Assembly (NCBI GenBank): GCA_030524635.1
Contig: JAUNGG010000024.1
Coordinates: forward strand, 1-54,561
Direction: 5' to 3'
Source: Lachnospiraceae bacterium
GTDB taxonomy: Bacteria; Bacillota; Clostridia; Lachnospirales; Lachnospiraceae
DNA: 54,561 nucleotides
The translations under genes and the position numbers were made by a program. Shown one piece after another: positions 1 through 7,919 of the stretch. The number at the start of each line of letters is the position of its first letter. Position 1 is the stretch's first letter. The notes below the pieces were generated by a model that was not told the origin of the DNA, did no database searches, and saw only the letters and a list, made by a program, of their open reading frames with translations.

Positions 1-47
1 TCTCATAATAGAGGTGGCAGATATACTAAATATCAATGATACAACAC

Positions 48-141
48 ACTAGTGTGCTGACACGTTCATTTTCGAACTAAGGACGCAGATAGAAATTCAG
101 GCAAATCATTAGTCGAAATGTGAACGTGTCAGTACACTAGT
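48..141. repeat. 94-bp imperfect inverted-repeat element
   Basis: Arms 48-80 and 109-141 are reverse complements over about 33 bases; 20 of the outer 21 positions match, and the inner part matches with small shifts. Each arm contains ctgacacgttca and ends in ACTAGT. About 28 bases separate the arms. There is no coding capacity inside and no T-tract after it, so it does not look like an ordinary terminator. No target-site duplication is obvious. It could be a MITE-like or IS-end remnant, or a protein-binding palindrome. The rest of 1-359 holds only the terminator at 222-277. Confidence 0.6.
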
Positions 142-221
142 ATGGGCAGTTTCCTTTCTTTTATTCAGACGTACTTTTACAGAAATCTTCCTGCGCCGCC
201 ATCGACGCACCACAATATAAG

Positions 222-277
222 GAAAATAAAAACAGGCAAGACAGCGTCCCGCTTTTTTGTCGGCTGTCCTACCTGTT
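222..277 (-). terminator. Rho-independent terminator after icd
   Basis: On the minus strand a 15-bp stem (277-263 pairing with 245-231, two G-U wobbles) is followed by a T-rich run read from 230 to 222. It lies about 80 bases after the icd stop and closes the citrate synthase-icd operon. Confidence 0.85.
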
Positions 278-359
278 ATGAACGCTTATTCTATTTTCTA
301 TGTATTGCTCTGTTTTCACGATTCCTTCTGCATCGTTTCCTTTTGTCCTTCCTTCATGA

Positions 360-1358
360 TCAGGCCAAATGTGCGATGATGGCATCCCGGTACTGGGTGG
401 TGGTTGCAGTTCCGCCGATGTCCGGGGTGATGCAGGTGCCTTCTGCCAGCACTTCATCTACTGCGCGGCGGATGTTTCCGGCAATTTCCAGTTCGCCCAG
501 ATGCTCCAGCAGCATGCAGGCGGACCACAGAAACGCAGTCGGGTTGGCAATGTTCTTTCCTGCAATATCCGGCGCACTGCCGTGTACGGCCTCAAACATG
601 GCGTAATCCTTGCCCAGATTGCTGGAAGGAAGCAGGCCCAGGCCGCCGATCAGACCGCTGGTCAGATCGGATACGATATCACCGTAAAGATTAGGCATTA
701 CCATAATATCGAACTGCTGCGGGCGCATCACAAGCTGCATGCACACATTGTCTACGATCTTGTCATCTGCTTCAATATCCGGGTAATTGGCTGCGATCTC
801 CTTGAAGACGCTAAGGAACAGGCCGTCAGACAGCTTTAAGATATTGGCCTTATGAACACAGGTAACCTTCTTTCTGCCGTGGGCTCTGGCGTATTCAAAG
901 GCATCCTTGATGATTCTGGTGCTGGCCTTGCGGGTGATGATCTTCGTTGCGTGTACCGTGTCTGCATCAACCTGCTGCTCCACGCCTACATACAGATCCT
1001 CGGTATTTTCCCGGAAGGTAACGATATCCACATCTTTAAATGGAGTTACCACTGCTGTGTTGGATTTGGCCGGACGGATATTGGCATACAGATCGTATTT
1101 TTCACGGAGAGTAACATTCAGGGAGCGGAAGCCCTTGCCCACCGGAGTTGTGATCGGGGATTTTAACAGGATCTTGTTTTTCTCAAAAGAGGCAAATGCG
1201 GCATCCGGAATCAGTGCCCCATTCTCCTCATACTCAGCAGCGCCTACCCGGAATACCTCATATTCCAGAGGAGCCTTTGCTGCATCTAAAATCTTAAACA
1301 CTGCATCGCTGATCTCCGGTCCGATTCCATCGCCCATAAAAACGGTAATTGTCTTCAT
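360..1358 (-). CDS. icd: NAD-type isocitrate dehydrogenase (IDH/IMDH family)
   Basis: Probably oxidises isocitrate to 2-oxoglutarate in the cytoplasm. The 332 residues match the short NAD-dependent IDH3-like branch of the isocitrate/isopropylmalate dehydrogenase family. Visible landmarks are the N-terminal GDGIGPEI motif, the substrate loop around TFRENTEDLYVG, and the metal and cofactor segments NLYGDIVSDL and EAVHGSAPDIAGKN. The start has GGAG about 10 bases upstream, inside the end of the citrate synthase gene, and only 3 bases separate the two genes, so they are co-transcribed. Together they form the oxidative arm to glutamate; no aconitase lies in the window. Isopropylmalate or homoisocitrate dehydrogenase is the alternative, but the citrate synthase partner favours isocitrate. 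Confidence 0.9.
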   Translation of the reverse strand: MKTITVFMGDGIGPEISDAVFKILDAAKAPLEYEVFRVGAAEYEENGALIPDAAFASFEKNKILLKSPITTPVGKGFRSLNVTLREKYDLYANIRPAKSNTAVVTPFKDVDIVTFRENTEDLYVGVEQQVDADTVHATKIITRKASTRIIKDAFEYARAHGRKKVTCVHKANILKLSDGLFLSVFKEIAANYPDIEADDKIVDNVCMQLVMRPQQFDIMVMPNLYGDIVSDLTSGLIGGLGLLPSSNLGKDYAMFEAVHGSAPDIAGKNIANPTAFLWSACMLLEHLGELEIAGNIRRAVDEVLAEGTCITPDIGGTATTTQYRDAIIAHLA

Positions 1359-1361
1359 AAT

Positions 1362-2696
1362 TTATCTCTCCTTCATTGGGATATAATCTACATTCTCGCC
1401 TACATACTTGGTTGCAGGACGCATGATCTTGCCGTCATACAGCTTATTCTCCAGATTATGCGCTACCCAGCCTACGATACGGCTGATCACAAACAGAGGG
1501 GTATACATATCTCTTGGAATCTGCAGCATCTCATAAGCAAATCCGCTGTAGTAGTCTACATTGGTGGGAATCACCTTATTCTTATCTTCCAGAATAACTT
1601 CCTTGACGCACTTTTCAAAGAGACAGTAGAAGTTGAACTCCTCCATCTTAAACTGCTCTCTTGCCACGGTCTCGCAACAGGATCTCAGGATCTCAGCACG
1701 GGGATCGGAAATGGTATAAACCGCATGGCCGAAGCCGTATACCAGACCGGAATGGTCATAAAAATCGCCTGCCAGGATCTTGCGGATCAGCGCCTTCACT
1801 ACGGTCTCATCGGTAGAATAGCCGATCTCCTTGATCACATCCTCCATCATCTCAGAAACCTTGATATTAGCGCCGCCGTGACGAGGTCCCTTTAAGGAGC
1901 CGATGGAACCGGAGATGGCAGAATACAGGTCCGTTCCAGTGGAGGAGATCACTACGTTGGTAAAGGTGGAGTTGTTGCCGCCGCCGTGGTCTGCATGAAG
2001 CACCAGGATCGCATCCAGCAGATCCGCTTCCTTCTGGGTAAACTTTTTATCCTCCCGCAGCATATAAAGGATGTTCTCTGCAATGGAATAATCCTCTCGT
2101 GGATAGTGGATGATCAGGCTCTCCCGGTTAAAGTGATGAATCTTGCTCTGGTACGCATAGCAGGCCACAGATGGGAATTTTGCCAGCAGGTTTACACCCT
2201 TCAGCATGGTCTTATAGACATCGATATCATCTGGGTTGTCCTCATCGTAATTGTACAGGGTCAGGGCTGCATGCTGGAGCTTATTCATCAGGTTCTTGCC
2301 TGGAAGCCGCAGAAGATTCATTTCCAGGAAATCATCCGGCAGCGCATACAGGCTTCTCACCACATCAATAAAGCGCTGGAGATCCGTCTTATTGGGCAGA
2401 TAGCCGTACAGAAGCAGGAAGCAGACTTCCTCAAAACCGTTGCAGCCAGGCTTCCCTTTGATCAGGTCATATACACTGTAGCCTCTGTAGTACAGATCAC
2501 CTTCTGCATTGGTCTTTACCCCGTCAATGATCTCATAGCCCACTACATCGGATACCCGGGTAAGTCCCATACGGACACCGGTACCATCCTCATTGCGGAG
2601 ACCTTTTTTTACATTGTATTCTTTATACAGTCGATTTGGAATATCCGTATAATTTGAGGATTTTCCATAAAATTGAGCCAGATAATTATAATTCAT
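1362..2696 (-). CDS. gltA: Citrate synthase
   Basis: Condenses oxaloacetate and acetyl-CoA to citrate. The 444-residue protein carries the family's catalytic landmarks: HADHGGGNNSTF, GPRHGGAN, GFGHAVY.ISDPR, and the C-terminal RIVGWVAHNLE segment. The start chosen is ATG at 2696, which has AAAGGAG 8 bases upstream. A longer frame opens at 2756, but that ATG falls inside the -35 element of the promoter at 2728-2756, so it cannot be used. It is the first gene of a two-gene operon with icd and is transcribed leftwards. A 2-methylcitrate synthase role is possible in principle, but no methylcitrate genes are nearby. Confidence 0.93.
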   Translation of the reverse strand: MNYNYLAQFYGKSSNYTDIPNRLYKEYNVKKGLRNEDGTGVRMGLTRVSDVVGYEIIDGVKTNAEGDLYYRGYSVYDLIKGKPGCNGFEEVCFLLLYGYLPNKTDLQRFIDVVRSLYALPDDFLEMNLLRLPGKNLMNKLQHAALTLYNYDEDNPDDIDVYKTMLKGVNLLAKFPSVACYAYQSKIHHFNRESLIIHYPREDYSIAENILYMLREDKKFTQKEADLLDAILVLHADHGGGNNSTFTNVVISSTGTDLYSAISGSIGSLKGPRHGGANIKVSEMMEDVIKEIGYSTDETVVKALIRKILAGDFYDHSGLVYGFGHAVYTISDPRAEILRSCCETVAREQFKMEEFNFYCLFEKCVKEVILEDKNKVIPTNVDYYSGFAYEMLQIPRDMYTPLFVISRIVGWVAHNLENKLYDGKIMRPATKYVGENVDYIPMKER

Positions 2697-2727
2697 ACGA
2701 AAGCTCCTTTCCTTTAAAATTTTAAGT

Positions 2728-2756
2728 ATTATATCACGGCATTCCTGAAAATCCAA
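2728..2756 (-). promoter_or_regulatory. Sigma-A type promoter of citrate synthase-icd operon
   Basis: On the minus strand: -35 TTGGAT (2756-2751), 17-base spacer, -10 TATAAT (2733-2728). It lies about 30 bases before the citrate synthase start. Confidence 0.8.
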
Positions 2757-2854
2757 TCAATTCTTCGTGAAGGCAGGGAATCTTACTTAAGAAAATTCGT
2801 ATATTTTCGTCTCCTGAATGAAGGATTGCCGCTATATATCGCCCCGAATATAGC

Positions 2855-2880
2855 AAAAGGACGCCAGTTATCTGGCGCCC
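2855..2880 (-). terminator. Rho-independent terminator after NlpC/P60 gene
   Basis: On the minus strand a 9-bp stem (GGGCGCCAG with CTGGCGTCC, one G-U) has a 4-base loop and is followed by TTTTGC. It lies about 120 bases after the stop of the wall hydrolase. The rest of 2757-3000 shows nothing recognisable. Confidence 0.8.
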
Positions 2881-3000
2881 TTGCCGTGTCTGCCTTCTAT
2901 CATACCACAATTCTTCTGGCTGTCAATTCAATTTTCTGTAATTTTTTGCATTGAATGCTAAATTTTAGTAATTTTGTTCAAGAAACCGGAATAAAATGAG

Positions 3001-4650
3001 TTAATCTCCCAGCATATTTCGAATTGCTTTCGGTGTCCGGTAGTTCCATGTGGAGATCTTGATGCCGCTTCTGCTGCTGGCAGCATGAACGATCTGCCCA
3101 TTTCCGATATACATGGCCACATGGTTGATTACGCCGCGGCTGTTGGCATAAAAGATCAGATCGCCTGGACGCATCTCACTGGAAGAAACTGCCTTGCCCA
3201 TCTTCGCCTGGGAACCGGAGTAGTGAGGCAGGCTCACGCCGAATTTCTTCATCACCTGCATGGTAAAGCCGGAACAGTCCACGCCGTTTGTCAGGCTGGT
3301 GCCGCCCCATACGTAGCGGTTGCCCACAAACTGAAGGGCATAATTTACGATCTGAGAACGTCTGGATACTGCTGCGTTAGCGGCCTCCTCCAGAGGTGAG
3401 AACTTGATCGCCTCCTCCAGGGCATAACGGACCTCCACATTGTTATCCCGGGTGGAAACGTATGCTTTATCATTATCCTCTGTATCCAGCTCGATCTGCA
3501 CCCAGCCGTCCAGCTGCTCCAGCACCGGATACCGCTCTTCCTTGGAGATCTGGGTCCAGATGGACGACTCCGTGGAGGGCTCTGTGCGCACATTCAGCAT
3601 ATCGGTGTTTACGATTGCCATCAGGGTTGCCGTCTGCATGGCAATATCCTTGGCCTCCTGGCCGGTAGCGGTATATTGAGGATCGGCCGTTATGTATCCG
3701 GTGATCTTGCCTGATTTGATCTTGTACCAGCCATCCAAAGTTTCCAGGATCTCTCCTGCCGCCTTGCTGGTCATCTTACCGATGACCTTTCCGTCTGATT
3801 TTGGCTCACTCCGCACATTTAAATAATTGTTTACCTTGGAAATCACCAGATTATCATACATGTTTACCGCCATGCTGATCGGATCCAGCTTGACCGCTTC
3901 ATTCAGCGCATACTGCACCAGGGCCAACTGCTTTCCTTCCGACTCCTCCACGATATATCCCGATGAAATCTGGATCCAGCCATCCGCCTGGGCGATCACC
4001 TCGTACCGCTCATTTTCCAGCGCCTGTCCCGTTACATTGGCATATCCAAGAGAAGGATCCGAATGAATATTCAGCTTATCCACCTGGATGATAGCCCGCT
4101 TCTTCACAAAGGCCCTAGCCGCCTCCTTCGCCTCCTCTCCTGTGAGCACATACTGATTGCTGATATAGCCCTCAAAACCGCCGGAGCGGATATGATCCCA
4201 CTCTCCTTCTTCGCTGAGGATCTCACAGGCGCTGTTTCCAGAAAGCCGGCCGATGATCTTCCCATTGCTGCCAGGTGTTTCCCGCACATTTAAGTATCCG
4301 TTTACCTGGATCAGTCCCAGATTGGAGTAGGAATCCAGAACTGCCTGAACCTCTGCTGCCTCCTGCCGAGCCGCCAGCTCTGCTGCCAGCTCCTCCGGTG
4401 ATTGTGTCGGTTCCTGTGCCGCAGTTTCTTTCGTCTCCCCGTCAGACCTGCCCCTTGCCGCATCTGACCCGCTGGCGGCCCTGGATGCTGCGGCTGGAAG
4501 ACTGGTCCGAATCAAATGAATCCCTGCACCCAGGACTCCGATCAGAATCAAAGCCCCCAACAGGATCAGCAGGTATCTGGGGTCAAATCTCTGATTTCGT
4601 CTCCTTCTGGCCCGGTTTAACCTGGTCATGTAATCTTTATTGTCCAGCAT
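3001..4650 (-). CDS. SH3-repeat, membrane-anchored NlpC/P60 peptidoglycan hydrolase
   Basis: Predicted cell-wall endopeptidase of 549 residues. It has a short Arg-rich cytoplasmic tail, one membrane segment at about residues 26-48, then four bacterial SH3-like segments recognisable by repeated LNVR(T/S)EP and G.I.GY motifs. A C-terminal NlpC/P60 domain has catalytic Cys in DCSGF (about residue 459) and His in INHVAMYIG (about 510). ATG at 4650 is preferred over 4695 because AAGGAGA sits just upstream of it. It is encoded alone, between a terminator in its leader (4697-4723) and one after its end. Family members cleave within peptide stems; the precise bond is not deducible. Confidence 0.9.
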   Translation of the reverse strand: MLDNKDYMTRLNRARRRRNQRFDPRYLLILLGALILIGVLGAGIHLIRTSLPAAASRAASGSDAARGRSDGETKETAAQEPTQSPEELAAELAARQEAAEVQAVLDSYSNLGLIQVNGYLNVRETPGSNGKIIGRLSGNSACEILSEEGEWDHIRSGGFEGYISNQYVLTGEEAKEAARAFVKKRAIIQVDKLNIHSDPSLGYANVTGQALENERYEVIAQADGWIQISSGYIVEESEGKQLALVQYALNEAVKLDPISMAVNMYDNLVISKVNNYLNVRSEPKSDGKVIGKMTSKAAGEILETLDGWYKIKSGKITGYITADPQYTATGQEAKDIAMQTATLMAIVNTDMLNVRTEPSTESSIWTQISKEERYPVLEQLDGWVQIELDTEDNDKAYVSTRDNNVEVRYALEEAIKFSPLEEAANAAVSRRSQIVNYALQFVGNRYVWGGTSLTNGVDCSGFTMQVMKKFGVSLPHYSGSQAKMGKAVSSSEMRPGDLIFYANSRGVINHVAMYIGNGQIVHAASSRSGIKISTWNYRTPKAIRNMLGD

Positions 4651-4696
4651 AGTATCTCTCCTTACGTACAAATTTCCCCAAAAGAAGCCTAACACG

Positions 4697-4723
4697 CAAA
4701 AAGCTGCCGGATACCCGACAGCT
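4697..4723 (-). terminator. Terminator between ABC importer and NlpC gene; possible attenuator
   Basis: On the minus strand a 9-bp stem (AGCTGTCGG with CCGGCAGCT, loop of 4) runs into TTTTTGCG. It follows the ABC ATPase stop by 130 bases and precedes the NlpC start by only 46. There is little room for a promoter between it and the NlpC gene, so it may be either the ABC operon terminator or a leader attenuator. A smaller hairpin (gcagg/cctgc) lies at 4735-4750. Confidence 0.75.
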
Positions 4724-4853
4724 GATTTTGCCTTGCAGGCGAATCCCTGCTTATTTTACCACAGCCCTATGCATATGAAAATCACAAAATTATTAAAATT
4801 CTATTACAAACTGAATAACCGAATAATAGGACAACCATTCAGACTCTTTCCTG

Positions 4854-5651
4854 CTACTTTGCAAGCATCATGCGGTCATTGGCAAACTTCTCGCCGCTGG
4901 CCTCCTCGAATTTCCTTAACAGGTCCTCCACATGCAGCGCCTTCTTCTCTTCTCCTGCCACATCATAAATGATCTTCCCCTCATGCATCATGATCAGACG
5001 GTTTCCGATCTGGATGGCATCCTTCATGTTGTGAGTTACCATCAGGGCAGTAAGATGACGCTCATTGACGATCTCCTGGGTCAGATCCAGAACCTTTCTC
5101 GCGGTCTTCGGATCCAGCGCTGCCGTGTGCTCATCCAGAAGCAGCAGCTTTGGCTGCTTTAAGGTGGCCATCAGAAGGGTCAGCGCCTGGCGCTGGCCGC
5201 CGGAAAGCAGGCCTACCTTGCTGGTCATACGGCTCTGAAGGCCTAATCCCAGCTTGGAAAGCTTATCTTCATACAAAGCGCGCTCGGTATTGGTGATCCC
5301 GGCTTTCAGGGTACGTTTTGCGCCGCGGCGGAACGCCAGGGCCAGATTCTCTTCGATTCCCATGGTTGCAGCCGTTCCAGTCATAGGATCCTGGAATACA
5401 CGGCCTAAAAAGGCGGCTCTCTTGTGCTCCGGAAGCCGGGTGATATCCTTTCCCTCGATGATGATCTGGCCTTCATCTACCGGCCACACGCCGGCAATGG
5501 CATTGAGGAAGGTGGATTTTCCGGCGCCGTTTCCGCCGATGACGGTGACAAAATCTCCGTCATTCAACGTCAGGTTCACGCCCCGCAGCGCCTGCTTTTC
5601 ATTTACCGTTCCTTTATTAAAGGTTTTCATAATATTTCTTGCTTCTAACAT
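4854..5651 (-). CDS. ABC transporter ATP-binding protein (TrpZ-like)
   Basis: Cytoplasmic ATPase of a three-part importer, 265 residues. Walker A is GGNGAGKST (near residue 40), the signature is LSGGQRQAL, Walker B is LLLLDEHTAALD, and the switch His is in MVTHNM. ATG at 5651 has AAAGGAGG 9 bases upstream and lies 15 bases after the permease stop. The gene order solute-binding lipoprotein, permease, ATPase matches the COG2984/COG4120/COG1101 set, called TrpXYZ in streptococci and linked there to tryptophan uptake. The substrate here is inferred only from that family resemblance; no T-box or trp gene is adjacent. Confidence 0.9.
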   Translation of the reverse strand: MLEARNIMKTFNKGTVNEKQALRGVNLTLNDGDFVTVIGGNGAGKSTFLNAIAGVWPVDEGQIIIEGKDITRLPEHKRAAFLGRVFQDPMTGTAATMGIEENLALAFRRGAKRTLKAGITNTERALYEDKLSKLGLGLQSRMTSKVGLLSGGQRQALTLLMATLKQPKLLLLDEHTAALDPKTARKVLDLTQEIVNERHLTALMVTHNMKDAIQIGNRLIMMHEGKIIYDVAGEEKKALHVEDLLRKFEEASGEKFANDRMMLAK

Positions 5652-5666
5652 CAGACCGTTCCTCCT

Positions 5667-6563
5667 TTACCCAACCTTGCTGAAATAGCGGCTCTTCCAG
5701 GTAGGGATCGCAAGGAAGACGGCTACTACTGCTGCAGACAGCAGTTTTAACAGATCGGTGTCGATGCCCATCCAGATCACAAGCTGAAGCACCAGATAGT
5801 ACACAATAGAACCGAAGGCCACGCCAAGGAGACGCAGGCCGAAATTCCGGAAAATTTTTCCAAAGATCGCCTCTCCGATAATCACGGCAGCCAGACCGAT
5901 TACAATGGCGCCTCGTCCCATATTGATATCGGCAAAGCCCTGATACTGGCAGAGCAGTGCGCCGGATAAGGCAACCAGGCCATTGGAAATCATCAGTCCC
6001 AGCACCCGGCAGAAATCGGTGTTGATTCCCTGTGCGCGGGCCATCTTATCATTGCATCCGGTGGCGCGGAGAGAACATCCCAGTTCTGTTCCGAAAAACC
6101 AGTATAAGACCGCGATCAGCACGACAATGATCACAGCAACCAAAAGAATTGTATTTTTAAAGATCGGCACGTTCTTGATAAAACGCAGGGACACCAATAA
6201 ATCGTACTTGTCTACATTGATGGCCTGATTTGCCTTTCCCATCGTTTTCAAATTAATGGAGTACAGCCCAAGCTGTGTCAGAATGCCGGCCAGAATCGCC
6301 GGAATTCCCATAAAGGTGTGCAGGATACCGGTAGCCAGACCGGAAACCATACCTGCAAGCAATGCGCCAAACATAGCGACCCACACATTCTGGCCGCTTA
6401 ACATCAACATGATACAAACCGCGCCCCCGGTGCAGAGTGAACCGTCTACGGTTAAATCTGCAATATCCAGTATCCGATAGGTAATATAAACGCCTATCGC
6501 CATAATTCCCCAAATCAAGCCCTGCGCTACTGCGCCTGGCAACGCATTTATTAAACTTATCAT
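5667..6563 (-). CDS. ABC transporter permease (TrpY-like)
   Basis: Integral membrane subunit of 298 residues with about eight hydrophobic segments, of the BPD_transp_2 branched-chain-type fold. It contains TYRILDIADLTVDGS near the N-terminus and ATGCNDKMARAQGI, which resembles the ATPase-coupling loop. It has AAGGAAGGA before the start. It is separated from the upstream lipoprotein gene by a hairpin that probably lowers its expression relative to the binding protein. Substrate unknown; see the ATPase entry. Confidence 0.88.
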   Translation of the reverse strand: MISLINALPGAVAQGLIWGIMAIGVYITYRILDIADLTVDGSLCTGGAVCIMLMLSGQNVWVAMFGALLAGMVSGLATGILHTFMGIPAILAGILTQLGLYSINLKTMGKANQAINVDKYDLLVSLRFIKNVPIFKNTILLVAVIIVVLIAVLYWFFGTELGCSLRATGCNDKMARAQGINTDFCRVLGLMISNGLVALSGALLCQYQGFADINMGRGAIVIGLAAVIIGEAIFGKIFRNFGLRLLGVAFGSIVYYLVLQLVIWMGIDTDLLKLLSAAVVAVFLAIPTWKSRYFSKVG

Positions 6564-6635
6564 AACTATCCTTCCTTCATCTGCCTCCCGCCCTGTAAAA
6601 AAGAATCCTGATGTGCGATACAGATTTTCTGCAAA

Positions 6636-6673
6636 ACAACAGCGAGGGAAACGGAAAGCGGCCTCGCTGTTGT
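6636..6673 (-). terminator. Intra-operon hairpin between binding protein and permease
   Basis: A perfect 12-bp stem (ACAACAGCGAGG with CCTCGCTGTTGT) is followed on the minus strand by TTTGC, just after the binding-protein gene. This is the usual position of a partial terminator or 3'-end stabiliser that gives the lipoprotein more message than its permease. Confidence 0.75.
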
Positions 6674-6702
6674 CTTTGTTGTTAAAAGAAATTCCGATGT
6701 AA

Positions 6703-7758
6703 TTATTCTTCGATTGCTACATAATCATCTGGAATGGTAACGCCAAGAGCCTCTGCGATGGATGCATTGTACTTCTTGGTGAACTGGGGTGCGTACTCGA
6801 TTGGCATCTCAGAGATATCAGCCTCACCGGTCAGGATCTTGGCAGCCATCTTGCCGGTGCCTACACCTAAGTCATAGTAGCTGATGGACAGGGTTGCAAC
6901 GCCGCATCCAGCACAGATGCCTTCCTCGCCTGCAATCACCGGAACGCCTTCTGGCTGGCAGATGTTGTTCACGATCTCTGTGTTTGCAGCTACGGTGTTA
7001 TCGGTTGGAACATAGATCACATCGCTCTCAGATGCTGCCTTGGTTGCGATAGTGGATAAATCGTTGGAATCAGAGAATGCATAGTACTGGCAGGTGTAGC
7101 CTAACTCCTCCAGAGCAGCCTTCACGGTATCTACCTGATACTGGGAGTTTGCTTCTGCAGAACAGTACAGAAGACCTACATTCTTTGCATCTGGGAACAG
7201 CTCATTTAACATGGCAGCCTGCTCATCCAGCGGTGCCAGGTCAGAGGTACCGGAGATGTTGCCGCCTACGGTTCCGTCAAAGCCATCGATGCCCAGAGCA
7301 ACGCCATACTCTGTTACAGAGGTACCTAAGATCGGGATCTCGTTGGTTCCGGCCTGTGCTGCCTGCAGAGCAGGAGTTGCATTTGCCAGGATCAGGTCAA
7401 CGCCGCTGGATACGAAGCTGTTGATAATGGTGGAACAGGTGTTGGAATCACCCTGTGCGTTCTGCTCATCAAAGGTTACTGCATCGCCTAACTCCTCAAC
7501 TAATGCATCCTTAAAGCCCTTGGTCGCTGCATCTAATGCATCGTGCTGTACTAACTGACAGATACCTACATTGTAGGTCTGGCCATCTGCTGCTGCCTCG
7601 GTAGTATCTGCCTCTGCGCTGGTTTCCTCTGCTGCGGCTGCGGTGGTAGCTGCCTCGGTAGCGGCTGCGGTGGTCTCTGCCTCCTTAGATCCGCCGCAGG
7701 CGGACATGGACAGAACCATGGCTCCTGCCAGAATTAAGGATAATGCTTTCTTTTTCAT
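6703..7758 (-). CDS. ABC transporter substrate-binding lipoprotein (TrpX-like)
   Basis: Extracytoplasmic receptor of the importer, 351 residues. A lipoprotein signal ends in LSMSACGG, with the lipidated Cys at residue 21. It is followed by a low-complexity Ala/Thr/Glu linker (about residues 25-60) and a periplasmic-binding fold of the ABC_sub_bind family, with VGICQLVQHDALDAATKGF at its start. It is the first gene of the operon, with its own promoter at 7843-7871. Proteins of this family bind small amino-acid-like or aromatic ligands; the ligand here is not determined. Confidence 0.9.
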   Translation of the reverse strand: MKKKALSLILAGAMVLSMSACGGSKEAETTAAATEAATTAAAAEETSAEADTTEAAADGQTYNVGICQLVQHDALDAATKGFKDALVEELGDAVTFDEQNAQGDSNTCSTIINSFVSSGVDLILANATPALQAAQAGTNEIPILGTSVTEYGVALGIDGFDGTVGGNISGTSDLAPLDEQAAMLNELFPDAKNVGLLYCSAEANSQYQVDTVKAALEELGYTCQYYAFSDSNDLSTIATKAASESDVIYVPTDNTVAANTEIVNNICQPEGVPVIAGEEGICAGCGVATLSISYYDLGVGTGKMAAKILTGEADISEMPIEYAPQFTKKYNASIAEALGVTIPDDYVAIEE

Positions 7759-7842
7759 AATAATTCTCTCCCTTTCTTGTAATAAAGATTTGTATCATAA
7801 TTCGGAAGTCAGTCATAATCAGGCACTTCCAAACTATAAGGT

Positions 7843-7871
7843 ATCATACTACAAAAATCGCGCCGCGTCAA
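7843..7871 (-). promoter_or_regulatory. Promoter of TrpXYZ-like ABC operon
   Basis: On the minus strand: -35 TTGACG (7871-7866), 17-base spacer, -10 TATGAT (7848-7843). An imperfect inverted repeat (ggaagt...acttcc) lies just downstream at 7803-7829 and could be an operator, but this is weak. Confidence 0.8.
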
Positions 7872-7878
7872 TTTTATT

Positions 7879-7904
7879 GCTTTAAATTTATGGGAATTTA
7901 AAGC
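7879..7904 (-). terminator. A/T-rich hairpin after PhoR-like gene
   Basis: GCTTTAAATT pairs with AATTTAAAGC (10 bp, 6-base loop) shortly after the kinase stop at 7920. The following bases are A/T mixed rather than a T-run, so termination strength is doubtful. Confidence 0.4.
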
Positions 7905-7919
7905 TGTGAAGTAAGAGAA

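Noticed and set aside
1986..2657. 223-codon plus-strand open frame
   Set aside because: Antisense to citrate synthase; no supporting signals.
4651..4853. c-di-AMP (ydaO) riboswitch before the NlpC/P60 gene
   Set aside because: The conserved GGG/GCCGAAUCC-type core is not present; only simple hairpins are seen.
7759..7842. T-box leader before the TrpXYZ-like operon
   Set aside because: The leader is too short and lacks the conserved T-box sequence and terminator.
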